Counted from the first letter of the stretch, positions 24,559 through 33,240 are shown. The stretch is 64,000 nucleotides of DNA from Bacillus carboniphilus (GCF_039522365.1 NZ_BAAADJ010000021.1:87584-151583), one strand, 5' to 3'. Numbers and translations are program-made. Notes: generated by a model from the letters alone, not told the origin.

Positions 24559-24581
24559 GAATTATTAAAAATGGTTATACT
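24553..24581 (+). promoter_or_regulatory. cad operon promoter
   Basis: -35 TTGAAT (24553-24558), 17-nt spacer, -10 TATACT (24576-24581). It is bracketed by the two operator copies, so one repressor-bound site blocks the -35 and the other the start point. Confidence 0.85.
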
Positions 24582-24583
24582 AT

Positions 24584-24603
24584 ATTCAAGCAAACACTTG
24601 AAT
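24584..24603. promoter_or_regulatory. CadC operator 2
   Basis: ATTCAAGCAAACACTTGAAT, 18 of 20 bases identical to operator 1, placed over the transcription start and 17 bp before the cadC start codon. The spacing of 45 bp between copies would put two dimers four turns apart. Confidence 0.8.
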
Positions 24604-24620
24604 GAGATTGAGGTGAGAAT

Positions 24621-24989
24621 ATGATTAAGAAAGATACTTGTCAAATTTATTGTTATGACGAAGAAAAGGTCAATCGAATACAAGGTAATTTACAGACAGT
24701 AGATATTTCTAGTGTTGCCCAAATGTTAAAAGCTATTGCAGATGAAAATAGAGCAAAAATTACCTATGCTTTGTGTCAAGATGACGAACTGTGTGTGTGT
24801 GATATAGCAAATATTATAGGTGTTACGGTTGCAAATGCTTCTCATCATTTACGCTCCCTTCATAAACAGGGGATTGTGAAATTTAGAAAAGAAGGCAAAC
24901 TGGCATTTTATTCATTAGATGATGAGCATATCAGACAAATTATGATGATTGCATTAGCACATAAGAAAGAGGTGAAGAGCAATGTCTAG
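24621..24989 (+). CDS. cadC: ArsR/SmtB-family metal-sensing repressor CadC
   Basis: 122 residues, closely matching plasmid pI258 CadC as I recall it. Metal-site cysteines are present: Cys7 and Cys11 in DTCQIYC and the pair in ELCVCD (about residues 58 and 60). The helix-turn-helix is [25 protein letters not shown]. It represses its own operon and is released by Cd(II), Pb(II) or Bi(III). Its last codons overlap the cadA start by 8 nt, so CadA translation is coupled. Confidence 0.95.
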   Translation: MIKKDTCQIYCYDEEKVNRIQGNLQTVDISSVAQMLKAIADENRAKITYALCQDDELCVCDIANIIGVTVANASHHLRSLHKQGIVKFRKEGKLAFYSLDDEHIRQIMMIALAHKKEVKSNV

Positions 24990-27111
24990 TGAGAAAGCAA
25001 AACTATCTGAAGAAGAAATGAAAGCCTATCGTGTTCAAGGATTTACTTGTACTAACTGTGCAGCCATTTTTGAAAATAATGTTAAAGAACTTCCCGGTGT
25101 TCAGGATGCGAAAGTAAACTTCGGAGCATCCAAAGTTTATGTTAAAGGGACGACAACCATTGAAGAATTAGAAAAAGCAGGAGCATTTGAAAATTTAAAA
25201 ATTCGAGATGAAAAAGAACAAAGGGTAGAACGAGAACCTTTTTGGAAGCAGAAAGAAAACGCTAAGGTATATATATCAGCCCTTTTACTTGTAGTTAGCT
25301 GGTTCTTAGGAGAACAGTATGGTGAGGAGCATGTTCTACCGACAATTGGTTATGCAGCGTCCATTTTAATCGGTGGATATTCGTTATTCATTAAAGGTCT
25401 CAAAAATCTAAGTAGATTAAATTTCGATATGAATACGCTTATGACTATTGCCATTATAGGAGCTGCAATCATTGGTGAATGGGGTGAAGGGGCAACCGTT
25501 GTTATCCTATTTGCGATTAGTGAAGCATTAGAGCGTTATTCAATGGATAAAGCACGTCAATCTATTGAATCTTTAATGGATATTGCCCCAAAAGAAGCGT
25601 TAATTCGACGAGGCAATGAAGAAATGATGATTCATGTTGATGATATTCAAGTTGGAGACATCATGATTGTTAAGCCCGGTCAAAAGTTAGCAATGGATGG
25701 AGTAGTGGTTAAAGGTACATCGACATTAAATCAGGCTGCGATTACAGGTGAAAGTGTTCCAGTAATGAAAAACACAGATGATGAAGTATTTGCAGGAACC
25801 TTGAATGAAGAAGGGTTACTTGAGGTTAAAGTAACAAAACGAGTTGAAGATACTACTCTTTCAAAAATCATTCACTTGGTAGAAGAAGCTCAAGCAGAAC
25901 GGGCCCCTTCTCAAGCGTTTGTCGATAAATTTGCTAAATACTATACACCAGCTATTGTGATACTAGCTCTTTTAATTGCGGTAGTTCCACCATTATTTGG
26001 GGGAGACTGGAGCCAATGGATTTATCAAGGATTAGCTGTATTAGTGGTTGGTTGTCCTTGTGCCTTAGTAGTCTCAACTCCAGTTGCTGTTGTTACAGCA
26101 ATAGGAAATGCAGCGAAAAATGGTGTTTTAATTAAAGGTGGTATCCATTTAGAAGAAGCAGGACACTTAAAAGCGATTGCTTTTGATAAAACAGGAACAT
26201 TAACAAAAGGGATTCCTGCTGTAACAGACATTGTGACATATGGTGGAAATGAAAATGAATTAATGACCATAACAGCAGCCATTGAAAAAGGATCGCAGCA
26301 TCCACTTGCTTCAGCAATTATGAGAAAAGCAGAAGAAAATGGATCAGACTTTAATGATGTAATGGTTGAAGACTTCCAATCCATTACGGGCAAAGGTGTA
26401 AAAGCCAAAGTAAATAACGAAATGTATTATGTCGGAAGCCCAGCACTTTTTGAAGAATTACATGGAAGCATTGAAAGTGATAGAAAACAAAAGATTACAG
26501 AAATGCAGATCCAAGGAAAAACCGTGATGGTGCTAGGAACGAAAAAAGAGATTCTTTCGTTAATTGCTGTAGCTGATGAAATTAGGGAAACATCAAAAGA
26601 AGTTATCGGAAAATTGAATAATATTGGAATAGAAACAGTAATGCTTACAGGTGATAATCAGAGAACTGCAACTGCAATTGGAAAACAAATTGGTGTTTCT
26701 GATATTAGAGCTGATTTACTTCCAGAGGATAAGTTGAATTTCATTAAAGAACTTCGAGAAAAACATCAAAGTGTGGGAATGGTCGGAGATGGCGTGAACG
26801 ATGCTCCAGCACTTGCAGCATCTACCGTTGGTGTAGCGATGGGTGGTGCTGGAACTGATACAGCTTTAGAAACGGCTGACATCGCATTAATGTCTGATGA
26901 TTTGAGTAGATTACCATATACAATAAAATTAAGCCGTAAGGCTTTAGCAATCATCAAGCAAAACATTACCTTCTCTTTGGCGATTAAATTAGTGGCATTA
27001 CTGTTGGTCATGCCCGGTTGGTTAACACTATGGATAGCGATATTTGCTGATATGGGAGCAACTTTACTTGTAACATTAAACAGTTTACGCTTATTGAAAA
27101 TCAAAGAATAG
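24982..27111 (+). CDS. cadA: Cadmium/zinc/lead-exporting P1B-type ATPase CadA
   Basis: 709 residues. N-terminal metal-binding domain with FTCTNC (Cys23, Cys26), then eight membrane helices. The transmembrane metal site is CPC (358-360, GCPCALVVS), the phosphorylated Asp is in DKTGTLT (Asp402), then the SEHP-region equivalent [11 protein letters not shown] and the hinge [11 protein letters not shown]. It expels Cd(II), Zn(II) and Pb(II) from the cytoplasm using ATP. The set is intact, so the host should gain cadmium tolerance. Slightly shorter than the pI258 protein. Confidence 0.95.
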   Translation: MSSEKAKLSEEEMKAYRVQGFTCTNCAAIFENNVKELPGVQDAKVNFGASKVYVKGTTTIEELEKAGAFENLKIRDEKEQRVEREPFWKQKENAKVYISALLLVVSWFLGEQYGEEHVLPTIGYAASILIGGYSLFIKGLKNLSRLNFDMNTLMTIAIIGAAIIGEWGEGATVVILFAISEALERYSMDKARQSIESLMDIAPKEALIRRGNEEMMIHVDDIQVGDIMIVKPGQKLAMDGVVVKGTSTLNQAAITGESVPVMKNTDDEVFAGTLNEEGLLEVKVTKRVEDTTLSKIIHLVEEAQAERAPSQAFVDKFAKYYTPAIVILALLIAVVPPLFGGDWSQWIYQGLAVLVVGCPCALVVSTPVAVVTAIGNAAKNGVLIKGGIHLEEAGHLKAIAFDKTGTLTKGIPAVTDIVTYGGNENELMTITAAIEKGSQHPLASAIMRKAEENGSDFNDVMVEDFQSITGKGVKAKVNNEMYYVGSPALFEELHGSIESDRKQKITEMQIQGKTVMVLGTKKEILSLIAVADEIRETSKEVIGKLNNIGIETVMLTGDNQRTATAIGKQIGVSDIRADLLPEDKLNFIKELREKHQSVGMVGDGVNDAPALAASTVGVAMGGAGTDTALETADIALMSDDLSRLPYTIKLSRKALAIIKQNITFSLAIKLVALLLVMPGWLTLWIAIFADMGATLLVTLNSLRLLKIKE

Positions 27112-27264
27112 GTTCTAAAATGGGCTTCAACAATCAGGTGTGATAATTGAAAACAATGTTATGCTTCAATAGGGATATTAACAGGAATAATCATGGAATT
27201 ACAGTTGCTGTATTAGTAGGGTAAAATTAAAAGGGAAATAACTGATTAAAAGGAGGTTGTCAAA

Positions 27265-27465
27265 ATGGTCATACAATCAAATATGTCACCCAAAGCTATT
27301 GCTGAAGTTTGGGAAAGTACAACGGATGTTTTTAAAGAACACAATATTCCACTGACTGAAAAAACTTTAGTTACATTGGTTGAAGCCGATGCATTGACTT
27401 CCCTACTTCAAGAACTCAATGCTATTGTTGGAAGTTCAACGGCAACATGTATAGAAGGTGGCTGA
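27265..27465 (+). CDS. Small cargo protein of unknown function
   Basis: 66 residues with an excellent ribosome site (AAAAGGAGGTTGTC) just before ATG. Acidic, helical, with one Cys near the end (STATCIEGG). No membrane segment. It lies 153 bp after cadA on the same strand and before two terminators, so it is inside the cad cargo and probably cotranscribed or separately expressed. I do not recognise a family; a metal-related role is only a guess from position. Confidence 0.65.
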   Translation: MVIQSNMSPKAIAEVWESTTDVFKEHNIPLTEKTLVTLVEADALTSLLQELNAIVGSSTATCIEGG

Positions 27466-27479
27466 CAAATGCCATCAAA

Positions 27480-27500
27480 AAAGGAGTAGGCTACTCCTTT
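27480..27500 (+). terminator. Terminator-like hairpin after the cargo ORF
   Basis: AAAGGAGTAG pairs with CTACTCCTTT; the poly-T tract is short. Confidence 0.6.
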
Positions 27501-27552
27501 CATCATATATATTTTAATTATACAACTAAAGGACGCTTTAACTGAGCAACGA

Positions 27553-27596
27553 AAAAAGCCAAATTTCTCAATTGATGTTGAGAAATTTGGCTTTTT
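27553..27596. terminator. Very strong hairpin near the right end of the transposon
   Basis: A 19-bp perfect stem (left arm 27553-27571, right arm 27578-27596) with a 6-nt loop, A-rich at one end and T-rich at the other. It terminates outward cad transcription and could also insulate the element from host transcription. Confidence 0.9.
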
Positions 27597-27610
27597 AGTA
27601 TGAGAATTTC

Positions 27611-27648
27611 CTTAGCGTTGTAAATCCGCATTTTCCTGACGCTACCCC
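27611..27648 (-). repeat. Right terminal inverted repeat (38 bp)
   Basis: Perfect reverse complement of 20600-20637; followed at once by the target duplication TACCT (27649-27653). Confidence 0.95.
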
Positions 27649-28451
27649 TACCTATACTTATTTTCTCACCTGGTATTGGAGTGGATCGGGATATGTTCCA
27701 ATATAATATTCAGCGATTGGTAAACGAAGGTTACTTGGTCGTTACAGTTGGGGCAACCTATGATACTTTATTCACTGTTTTTAATGATGGGGAAATGGTA
27801 TTGCAAAATGAAGCTTTTCGAGAAAGGTCTGAAGGGAACTTTGAATCTTTAAAAAGTCTTGTTGATATTAGAGTAAAGGATTTATCATTCACCCTTAATT
27901 GTTTACAAGAATGGAATGTGTCTGACCCTCATTTAAAAGGGAAACTCGACCTAGAAAAAATAGGGGTGATTGGTCACTCGCTTGGCGGTGCTGCCATTTT
28001 TGAGCTTGCTAGAAATGATTCAAGAGTTAAGGCAGGGATCATTTTGGATGGAAGCTTACACCTATTATCCTTTGCTCAACAAGTTAAAACTCCATTTTTA
28101 TTAGTTAGACAGCAACATGCAAGCTATGATGAAATGAGAGAGGTATGGAGTGAAAAAGTGGCAAAGGCTTATAGCATTGGGCAGGAATCATTGTTTCATT
28201 GTTTAACTGGGTATAAAAAGTTTGTAAAAGTTCAAGGTGCCGACCACATGTCCTTTACTGATATCCCAGTTTTGTTCAGCCAGGATCAGGAGTCAAGAGA
28301 AAGGGGGGAAGACCTACATCAAACGATCAGTGAGTTGACATTTTTCTTTTTTAATGATCATTTAAGCCATACGGGTCAATCTCTCCAAAAACTGATTGAG
28401 GCGAATTCCCATAGGGTGTATGAATTAAATGACACTGGGTCTAAAATATAG
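27649..28451 (+). pseudogene. Alpha/beta hydrolase (PAF-acetylhydrolase-like), 3' part, cut by the transposon
   Basis: Carries on the frame broken at 20599: ILIFSPGIGVDRDMFQ, then the nucleophile elbow GHSLGGAA (catalytic Ser), the Asp in GIILDGSLH and the His in GADHMSFTD. All three catalytic residues are on this fragment, but the first strand and N-terminus are on the other side of 7 kb. A GTG at 27681 could start a shortened protein lacking the first strand; it has no ribosome site worth noting. The parent gene probably encoded a cytoplasmic esterase/lipase of about 359 residues. Confidence 0.88.
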
Positions 28452-28456
28452 CAATG

Positions 28457-28488
28457 AAAAGAGTTGGACTTCTTCCAGCTCTTTTTTT
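28457..28488 (+). terminator. Terminator of the hydrolase gene
   Basis: AAAAGAGTTGGA pairs with TTCCAGCTCTTTT (mismatch inside), then a T run. Confidence 0.75.
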
Positions 28489-28594
28489 ATGCTCTGAATT
28501 TGAGCTGGGCCGAGGGAAAACCCTATCATAAATAGATGTGTGCCCCGATTTAAGCGTTCCAAGGATAACCATAGATACTCCAATCAACTGATGC

Positions 28595-28629
28595 TTGAAC
28601 AATAGGTTTAAGAAACAACCATTGTTCAA
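28595..28629. repeat. Unassigned long inverted repeat
   Basis: TTGAACAATAGGTT (28595-28608) pairs with AACCATTGTTCAA (28617-28629), with one bulged A and an 8-nt loop, about 13 pairs. No T run follows on either strand, so it is not an ordinary terminator. It lies in the 28490-28790 gene-free stretch between the broken hydrolase and the oxidase operon. Confidence 0.6.
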
Positions 28630-28714
28630 AAAAAGCAGCTCTTATCTATCATTTTGTCAATTCCCTCCCACCAACCACTTGTGTTCAACAGATTGACACA
28701 GATTCCCACCTCAG

Positions 28715-28730
28715 AGTGATTTATGTCACA
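28715..28730. promoter_or_regulatory. FNR/CRP-like site of the ba3 oxidase operon
   Basis: AGTGATTTATGTCACA matches the TGTGA-N6-TCACA pattern in all but the first base. A possible -10 TACAAT lies at 28753-28758, placing the site centre near -42, the class II activator position. Suggests oxygen- or metabolite-dependent control of the oxidase (inference). Confidence 0.6.
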
Positions 28731-28791
28731 GATAACCAACCTAACACTTCCTTACAATAAAAGCAGATAACAACGAAAGGGGGAAGTGGCA

Positions 28792-28959
28792 GTGAATCCA
28801 GAAATTAGAAAAACAAATGAAGCCAAAAAAATGAAAGCAAAACTGGAGTCGGATATAGAAAAAAACTTAAAAGGTACCTTCGCTTCTGTTTTACTTTTAG
28901 GCGGATTTATTGTTCTTTCATGGGCAGGTGTCTTCTTTCTTTTTCTCAGTAGGACATAG
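28792..28959 (+). CDS. ba3-type cytochrome oxidase subunit IIA-like small membrane protein
   Basis: 55 residues from a GTG with AAAGGGGGAAG upstream; too short for most gene finders. A charged N-terminus (KTNEAKKMKAKLESDIEKNLKG) leads into one membrane helix (SVLLLGGFIVLSWAGVFFLFL) and a short tail. Its place 29 bp before subunit II and its one-helix form match subunit IIA of Thermus-type ba3 oxidase. Function by position and shape; sequence identity was not tested. Confidence 0.75.
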   Translation: MNPEIRKTNEAKKMKAKLESDIEKNLKGTFASVLLLGGFIVLSWAGVFFLFLSRT

Positions 28960-28988
28960 AAGGGGATTCAATATAGGAGGATGGAAAC

Positions 28989-29456
28989 ATGCATTTATAC
29001 AAATATGAAAAAATCTGGTTGATGCTAGGAGGAGGAACACTCATTGTCTTCCTACTCATCATCGGAGTGAGCGCATTTGCAATGGGAATGGCTCCACCGA
29101 GTCATCATGAAACATTGGATCCGCAAAAAGTGGATCAAACTGTACCATTTAATGAACCTGGACTTAAACAAATTGGTAAAAACGAATATGAGCTGGTTAT
29201 GATTTCTCAAGCTTTCTCATTTTCACCTGGGAATATTCAAGTTCCAAAAGGAGCTACTGTTCATTTTATCGTGACAAGTAAAGATGTTGTCCATGGATTC
29301 CAAATTGCTGGGACAAACGTAAATATGATGATTACACCTGGACATGTAAACCGTATAACACACACATTCGATGAAACAGGTAGCTTTTTAATCTTATGTA
29401 ATGAATACTGTGGGGTTGGCCATCAGGCGATGAGTACAACCATTGAGGTGATGTAG
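28989..29456 (+). CDS. ba3-type cytochrome c oxidase subunit II
   Basis: 155 residues: one N-terminal membrane anchor (residues about 10-33), then a cupredoxin domain outside the membrane. All CuA ligands are seen: His in VVHGF and the cluster CNEYCGVGHQAM (Cys, Cys, His, Met). It takes electrons from cytochrome c and passes them to subunit I. Short, as in ba3 enzymes, with a single membrane helix. Its TAG is directly followed by the ATG of subunit I. Confidence 0.93.
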   Translation: MHLYKYEKIWLMLGGGTLIVFLLIIGVSAFAMGMAPPSHHETLDPQKVDQTVPFNEPGLKQIGKNEYELVMISQAFSFSPGNIQVPKGATVHFIVTSKDVVHGFQIAGTNVNMMITPGHVNRITHTFDETGSFLILCNEYCGVGHQAMSTTIEVM

Positions 29457-31106
29457 ATGAAAAACGATTTATCGGTCGTGAATCGACTGGATGCCAAACT
29501 AAGTTTAGCCCATATATGGGTTGCCTTTGTAGCCTTGTTTTTAGGGGCAGTTGCAGGTTTGCTTCAAACATTAGTAAGAAGTGGAACGGTAACACTCCCT
29601 GCTGGAATAGGATACTATCAATTACTTACAGCACATGGTGTGTTACTCGCTCTTGTTTTTACAACGTACTTTATCGTAGGCTTTCTGTTCGCTGGAGTAA
29701 GTAGAACAACAGGAGCAATGAACTCTGCTTCTAGACGTTTAGGGTGGATCGGATTCATTACAATGACAGTAGGAACGATCATTACCACCATAATGATTCT
29801 CCTAAATGAAGCAACAGTTCTATATACATTCTATGCTCCTTTAAAAGCTTCACCATGGTTCTATATTGGCTTAGCGCTAGTCATTGTTGGGAGCTGGATT
29901 AGTGGAGTTAGTATTTTTAGACAATATTTTGTTTGGAAAAAAGAAAACAAAGGGAAGCTTTCTCCATTATTTGCCTTTATGGCTGTTGTAACGATGCTAC
30001 TATGGTTGATTGCAACACTGGGAGTAGCTGCAACCGTTTTAATTCAATTTATTCCTTGGTCATTCGGCTGGGTGGAAACCATTGATATTTTAGTTAGCCG
30101 AACACTCTTCTGGTATTTCGGTCATCCACTGGTTTATTTTTGGCTATTACCTGCTTATATTTGCTGGTATGTCATCATTCCGAAAATTATAGGTGGAAAA
30201 ATCTTTAGTGATTCATTAGCAAGATTAGCTTTTATTCTATTACTATTATTCTCAATTCCAGTAGGGTTTCATCACCAACTATTAGAATCAGGAATCTCTC
30301 CATTCTGGAAATACCTACAGGTTGTTTTAACCTTTATGGTTATCGTTCCTTCACTTATGACTGCCTTTTCTTTATTTGCAACCTTTGAGTTGGCAGGTCG
30401 TGAAAAAGGAGCGAAACGATTATTCGGATGGTTTAGAATGCTGCCATGGAAAGATGTCCGTTTCTTTGCACCTGTAATGGGTATGTTTGTTTTCATCCCA
30501 GCTGGTGCAGGGGGAGTAATCAATGCTAGTAACCAATTAAACCAGGTGGTTCATAACACACTCTGGGTAACAGGACACTTCCATTTAACCGTTGCAACAT
30601 CTGTTGCCTTAACGTTCTTTGGAATTGCATACTGGTTAGTCCCTCATCTTACTGGAAGGACACTTACAGCTAAGATGAACAAACTAGGAATTGTTCAAAC
30701 AATCCTTTGGTTAGTCGGTATGTTCTTTATGTCAGGATCCATGCACACAGTTGGATTATTTGGTGCACCAAGACGTACGGCTTATACAACATATGGAGAT
30801 CATCCTGATGCATTAGGATGGATTCCTTATCAGGTAGCTATGGCAATCGGAGGAACCATTCTCTTTGTTGCGATTCTACTTCTAATCTATATTTTTGTAA
30901 AACTTGTCTTCTTTGCACCAAAAGGCGTTGAAGAGTTCCCAGTTGGTGAAGTCGGGGACCCTGCAGAGGTAACACCAAAGATTCTTGAGAATTGGAAGGT
31001 TTGGATTGGTATTACGGTAGCGTTGATTCTATTCGCTTATACATTACCAATGTTTGATATGATTCAGCATGGCCCACCTGGTTCACCAGGCTTCAGACTC
31101 TGGTAG
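29457..31106 (+). CDS. ba3-type cytochrome c oxidase subunit I
   Basis: 549 residues, about 12-13 membrane helices. Heme-copper oxidase ligands: His in the LTAHGVLLALV helix, His in FGHPLVYFWLLPAYICWY (CuB His-x3-Tyr), HH in VGFHHQLLESG, and VTGHFHLTVA for the two hemes. It lacks the usual D-channel Asn-rich motif and resembles group B (ba3) oxidases, which have high oxygen affinity. Reduces O2 to water and pumps protons. The operon order IIA-II-I-lipoprotein is compact. Confidence 0.93.
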   Translation: MKNDLSVVNRLDAKLSLAHIWVAFVALFLGAVAGLLQTLVRSGTVTLPAGIGYYQLLTAHGVLLALVFTTYFIVGFLFAGVSRTTGAMNSASRRLGWIGFITMTVGTIITTIMILLNEATVLYTFYAPLKASPWFYIGLALVIVGSWISGVSIFRQYFVWKKENKGKLSPLFAFMAVVTMLLWLIATLGVAATVLIQFIPWSFGWVETIDILVSRTLFWYFGHPLVYFWLLPAYICWYVIIPKIIGGKIFSDSLARLAFILLLLFSIPVGFHHQLLESGISPFWKYLQVVLTFMVIVPSLMTAFSLFATFELAGREKGAKRLFGWFRMLPWKDVRFFAPVMGMFVFIPAGAGGVINASNQLNQVVHNTLWVTGHFHLTVATSVALTFFGIAYWLVPHLTGRTLTAKMNKLGIVQTILWLVGMFFMSGSMHTVGLFGAPRRTAYTTYGDHPDALGWIPYQVAMAIGGTILFVAILLLIYIFVKLVFFAPKGVEEFPVGEVGDPAEVTPKILENWKVWIGITVALILFAYTLPMFDMIQHGPPGSPGFRLW

Positions 31107-31151
31107 TACAGATTTTTAATATAAAAAATATAAACTTTGGAGGAATTTATA

Positions 31152-31508
31152 ATGAAAAAAGCATTATTAGCAATGTTAACTCTATTTGTAATGGTAGTTG
31201 CAACAGCATGTGGAGGTAATGATGACGCTGCAGGTAGTGGAGATAGCGGACCTGCTAATACGGTAACTTTAGAAGCATCTAACTGGGAGTTTGATAAGGA
31301 AGAATACACTGTTCCGGCTGGTAAAGTAACTCTAGATCTAAAAAATGTTGATGGGTACCATGGAATCACTGTAGATGGAACAGACATCAAAATTGATGGT
31401 GACGGAAAAGCAACAGCCAATTTAAAAGCTGGTGAATACACAATTCGTTGTAGCATTATTTGTGGTGAAGGACACACAGAAATGGTAGCTACTCTAATCG
31501 TTCAGTAA
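31152..31508 (+). CDS. Cupredoxin lipoprotein with CuA-type ligands
   Basis: 118 residues: a lipoprotein signal with the Cys in VVATACGG, a short Gly/Ser spacer, then a cupredoxin fold of about 90 residues. It keeps a complete CuA ligand set: His in DGYHGI and CSIICGEGHTEM (Cys, Cys, His, Met). It is therefore a membrane-tethered, subunit-II-like copper protein, 45 bp downstream of subunit I. It may shuttle electrons to, or deliver copper to, the oxidase (inference). A strong terminator follows. GGAGG lies before ATG. Confidence 0.85.
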   Translation: MKKALLAMLTLFVMVVATACGGNDDAAGSGDSGPANTVTLEASNWEFDKEEYTVPAGKVTLDLKNVDGYHGITVDGTDIKIDGDGKATANLKAGEYTIRCSIICGEGHTEMVATLIVQ

Positions 31509-31528
31509 TTGCATAAATTATTCGACAA

Positions 31529-31562
31529 GAACCGGGGCGTGAAAGGTACGCCCCGGTCTTTT
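31529..31562 (+). terminator. Terminator of the ba3 operon
   Basis: ACCGGGGCGT pairs with ACGCCCCGGT around a 7-nt loop, followed by a T-rich tract. GC-rich and strong. Confidence 0.95.
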
Positions 31563-31638
31563 GTCATATTTTCTTGTTGGTATATGATATGATAGGATGT
31601 AGGAAAGGATTGGTTACAGCTTAGAAAGGAGAAGCTAA

Positions 31639-32247
31639 ATGAAGTATTTGAAAACATTCGTATTTGCTTTTTTCATGGTACTGTTACTGGCGGGTTGTCA
31701 GGGTGCTGATAATCAAGTGCAAGAGCAGCCAGAAGATCAAAATCAAACCCAAGGGACTTCACCTGAAGAAGATCAAAATACCGAAGATGAAGATAGTGAT
31801 GACGGAGAAGTTGAAACAGCAAACGAAGATGAACAAAATAAAGAAACTCAATTCATCGAAGCAAAAGCAATTGAACTATACCCCCGATCTTTATTTGATC
31901 AAACAGAGTTTGATATTGATCAGGATGGCGAGGAAGAAATCATTGAAATGTACGTGAATGCCGATAAGGATGAAGAAGGAACGTACATGTGGGATGATGG
32001 GCAGGATTGGCTTCTCGTTGTCAAAGATGGGGACAAGACATATCCACTTTTTGAAGGATGGGTTCAATTAGGTAGCTTGCAATTTTGGTTGCTCGAAGCT
32101 AATGAAAAGCCTATGCTAATACTATTAAAAACAGGGACAGCTGAATTCCACTTACAGACATTTACATATGATAAGGAAAAAGATGGGTTTGTCCAAGAAT
32201 CCTACTTTAATCCTGAAAACGTAAACTTTTGGTTTAGTTCCAAATAA
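31639..32247 (+). CDS. Lipoprotein, acidic, unknown function
   Basis: 202 residues. A lipoprotein signal ending LLLAGCQG (Cys near residue 20) is followed by a Gln/Glu/Asp-rich linker of about 50 residues, then a globular domain with FDQTEFDIDQDGEEEIIEMYVNADKDEEG, an EF-hand-like acidic strand-turn seen in several Bacillus lipoproteins. Exported and anchored outside the membrane. The ribosome site is AGAAAGGAGAAG. No specific role can be given. Monocistronic between strong terminators. Confidence 0.8.
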   Translation: MKYLKTFVFAFFMVLLLAGCQGADNQVQEQPEDQNQTQGTSPEEDQNTEDEDSDDGEVETANEDEQNKETQFIEAKAIELYPRSLFDQTEFDIDQDGEEEIIEMYVNADKDEEGTYMWDDGQDWLLVVKDGDKTYPLFEGWVQLGSLQFWLLEANEKPMLILLKTGTAEFHLQTFTYDKEKDGFVQESYFNPENVNFWFSSK

Positions 32248-32249
32248 AT

Positions 32250-32294
32250 AAAAAACAACCTCCTTGACTATGCATCTTGGGGGTTGTTTTTTGT
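32250..32294. terminator. Bidirectional intrinsic terminator
   Basis: AAAAAACAACCTCC pairs with GGGGGTTGTTTTTT. It separates the lipoprotein and the convergent reductase genes. Confidence 0.85.
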
Positions 32295-32316
32295 ATCATT
32301 GTATTTCATATACTGA

Positions 32317-33240
32317 TTACTTTTTCAGATGGTCTATTTCGTACACTTTCAGATTCGTGTATATGGTCTCAAGTAAAGGAGATGTCATTTCCCCTCTAAC
32401 GGCTTTCTCGTAGAAGTAACCTTGAAGGTGGTCCGCTTCAACAGGAAATCCTTTTTCCATATCTCTTTGCATGGAAGACTTCATGTCATATCCGACTTGC
32501 TTTAGTTTTTCTAATGTTTCTTTATCAACGGATGGAGAAACAGGAGCTTCGAGTCTTTTTGCGATTGAAACCACTTCTTTAATAAAACCCCGTAATAAAG
32601 ACATTCCTCCTGAGGCTTCACGAATTGGACCTATCGGTGATCTAGTTAAGGTGGTAACACCGGATAATGTTGTAATAAATATGTATTTATGCCACATATC
32701 TTGCAGTATATTTTCACTTAGGCGGAACCCTGCTTTTGCCCCCTTAAAAGTTTCTTCTAACACATTGATTCTATCTGTTCTATCTCCAGAGAACTCTCCA
32801 AAAACTAAGTCGTGTATGGCACTCTTTTGAAGAATTTTTCCTGTTTCATCTAAAGTGGCCTCAACGAAACAAAGTCCACCAATAACATGATTTGCACCAA
32901 ATTTATTTCGCAGAATGTCTATATGTGCAATTCCATTTAGTAAAGGTAGAATCATAGTGTTATCCCCGACAAAAGGAGATAGGTCTTCTAAAACAGCTTC
33001 CAATTGATAGGCTTTGGTCGAAACTAAAATAACATCAAAAGGACCAGCATGGTCACCAGCTACAATTGTTTGTGGGGTAACCTCTATATCACCATGAACA
33101 CTTTCAATTCTTAAGCCTGTATTTTCCAGCTGTTGTTTCCGTCTTTCACGAACCAGGAACGTAACATCAACTCCATTCTCTATTAGGCGACCTCCGAAGT
33201 AACCACCAACTGCACCTGCACCGACAACCAATATTTTCAT
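32317..33240 (-). CDS. Ketopantoate reductase (ApbA/PanE family)
   Basis: 307 residues from ATG 33240. Rossmann motif GAGAVGGYFGGRL at residues 7-19, NADP-binding LVRERRKQ, catalytic Lys in VSTKAYQLE, and the C-terminal helical domain with the second Lys in MWHKYIF and Glu in VEADHLQGYF. It reduces 2-dehydropantoate to pantoate in CoA synthesis, though such paralogues can act on other ketoacids. The ribosome site GAGGGAT supports this start; longer in-frame starts lack one. It is isolated, with no panB/panC neighbours. Confidence 0.85.
   Translation of the reverse strand: MKILVVGAGAVGGYFGGRLIENGVDVTFLVRERRKQQLENTGLRIESVHGDIEVTPQTIVAGDHAGPFDVILVSTKAYQLEAVLEDLSPFVGDNTMILPLLNGIAHIDILRNKFGANHVIGGLCFVEATLDETGKILQKSAIHDLVFGEFSGDRTDRINVLEETFKGAKAGFRLSENILQDMWHKYIFITTLSGVTTLTRSPIGPIREASGGMSLLRGFIKEVVSIAKRLEAPVSPSVDKETLEKLKQVGYDMKSSMQRDMEKGFPVEADHLQGYFYEKAVRGEMTSPLLETIYTNLKVYEIDHLKK

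Larger units (their letters stand above)
20600..27648. mobile_element. Tn3-family (Tn1546-type) cadmium-resistance transposon, complete
   Basis: 7,049 bp bounded by perfect 38-bp inverted repeats (20600-20637 and 27611-27648, beginning GGGGTAGCGTCAGGAAAATG) and a 5-bp target duplication. Contents: tnpA (minus), a res region, tnpR (plus), the cadC operator/promoter, cadC, cadA, a 66-codon ORF and terminators. The terminal repeats, the 988-residue transposase and the 191-residue resolvase match what I recall of Tn1546, with a cad cargo in place of the van genes. All parts look intact, so it may still move. Confidence 0.95.

Noticed and set aside
28441..28629. 62-codon minus-strand ORF behind the hydrolase
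   Set aside because: It overlaps the hydrolase terminator and the long inverted repeat and has no ribosome site.
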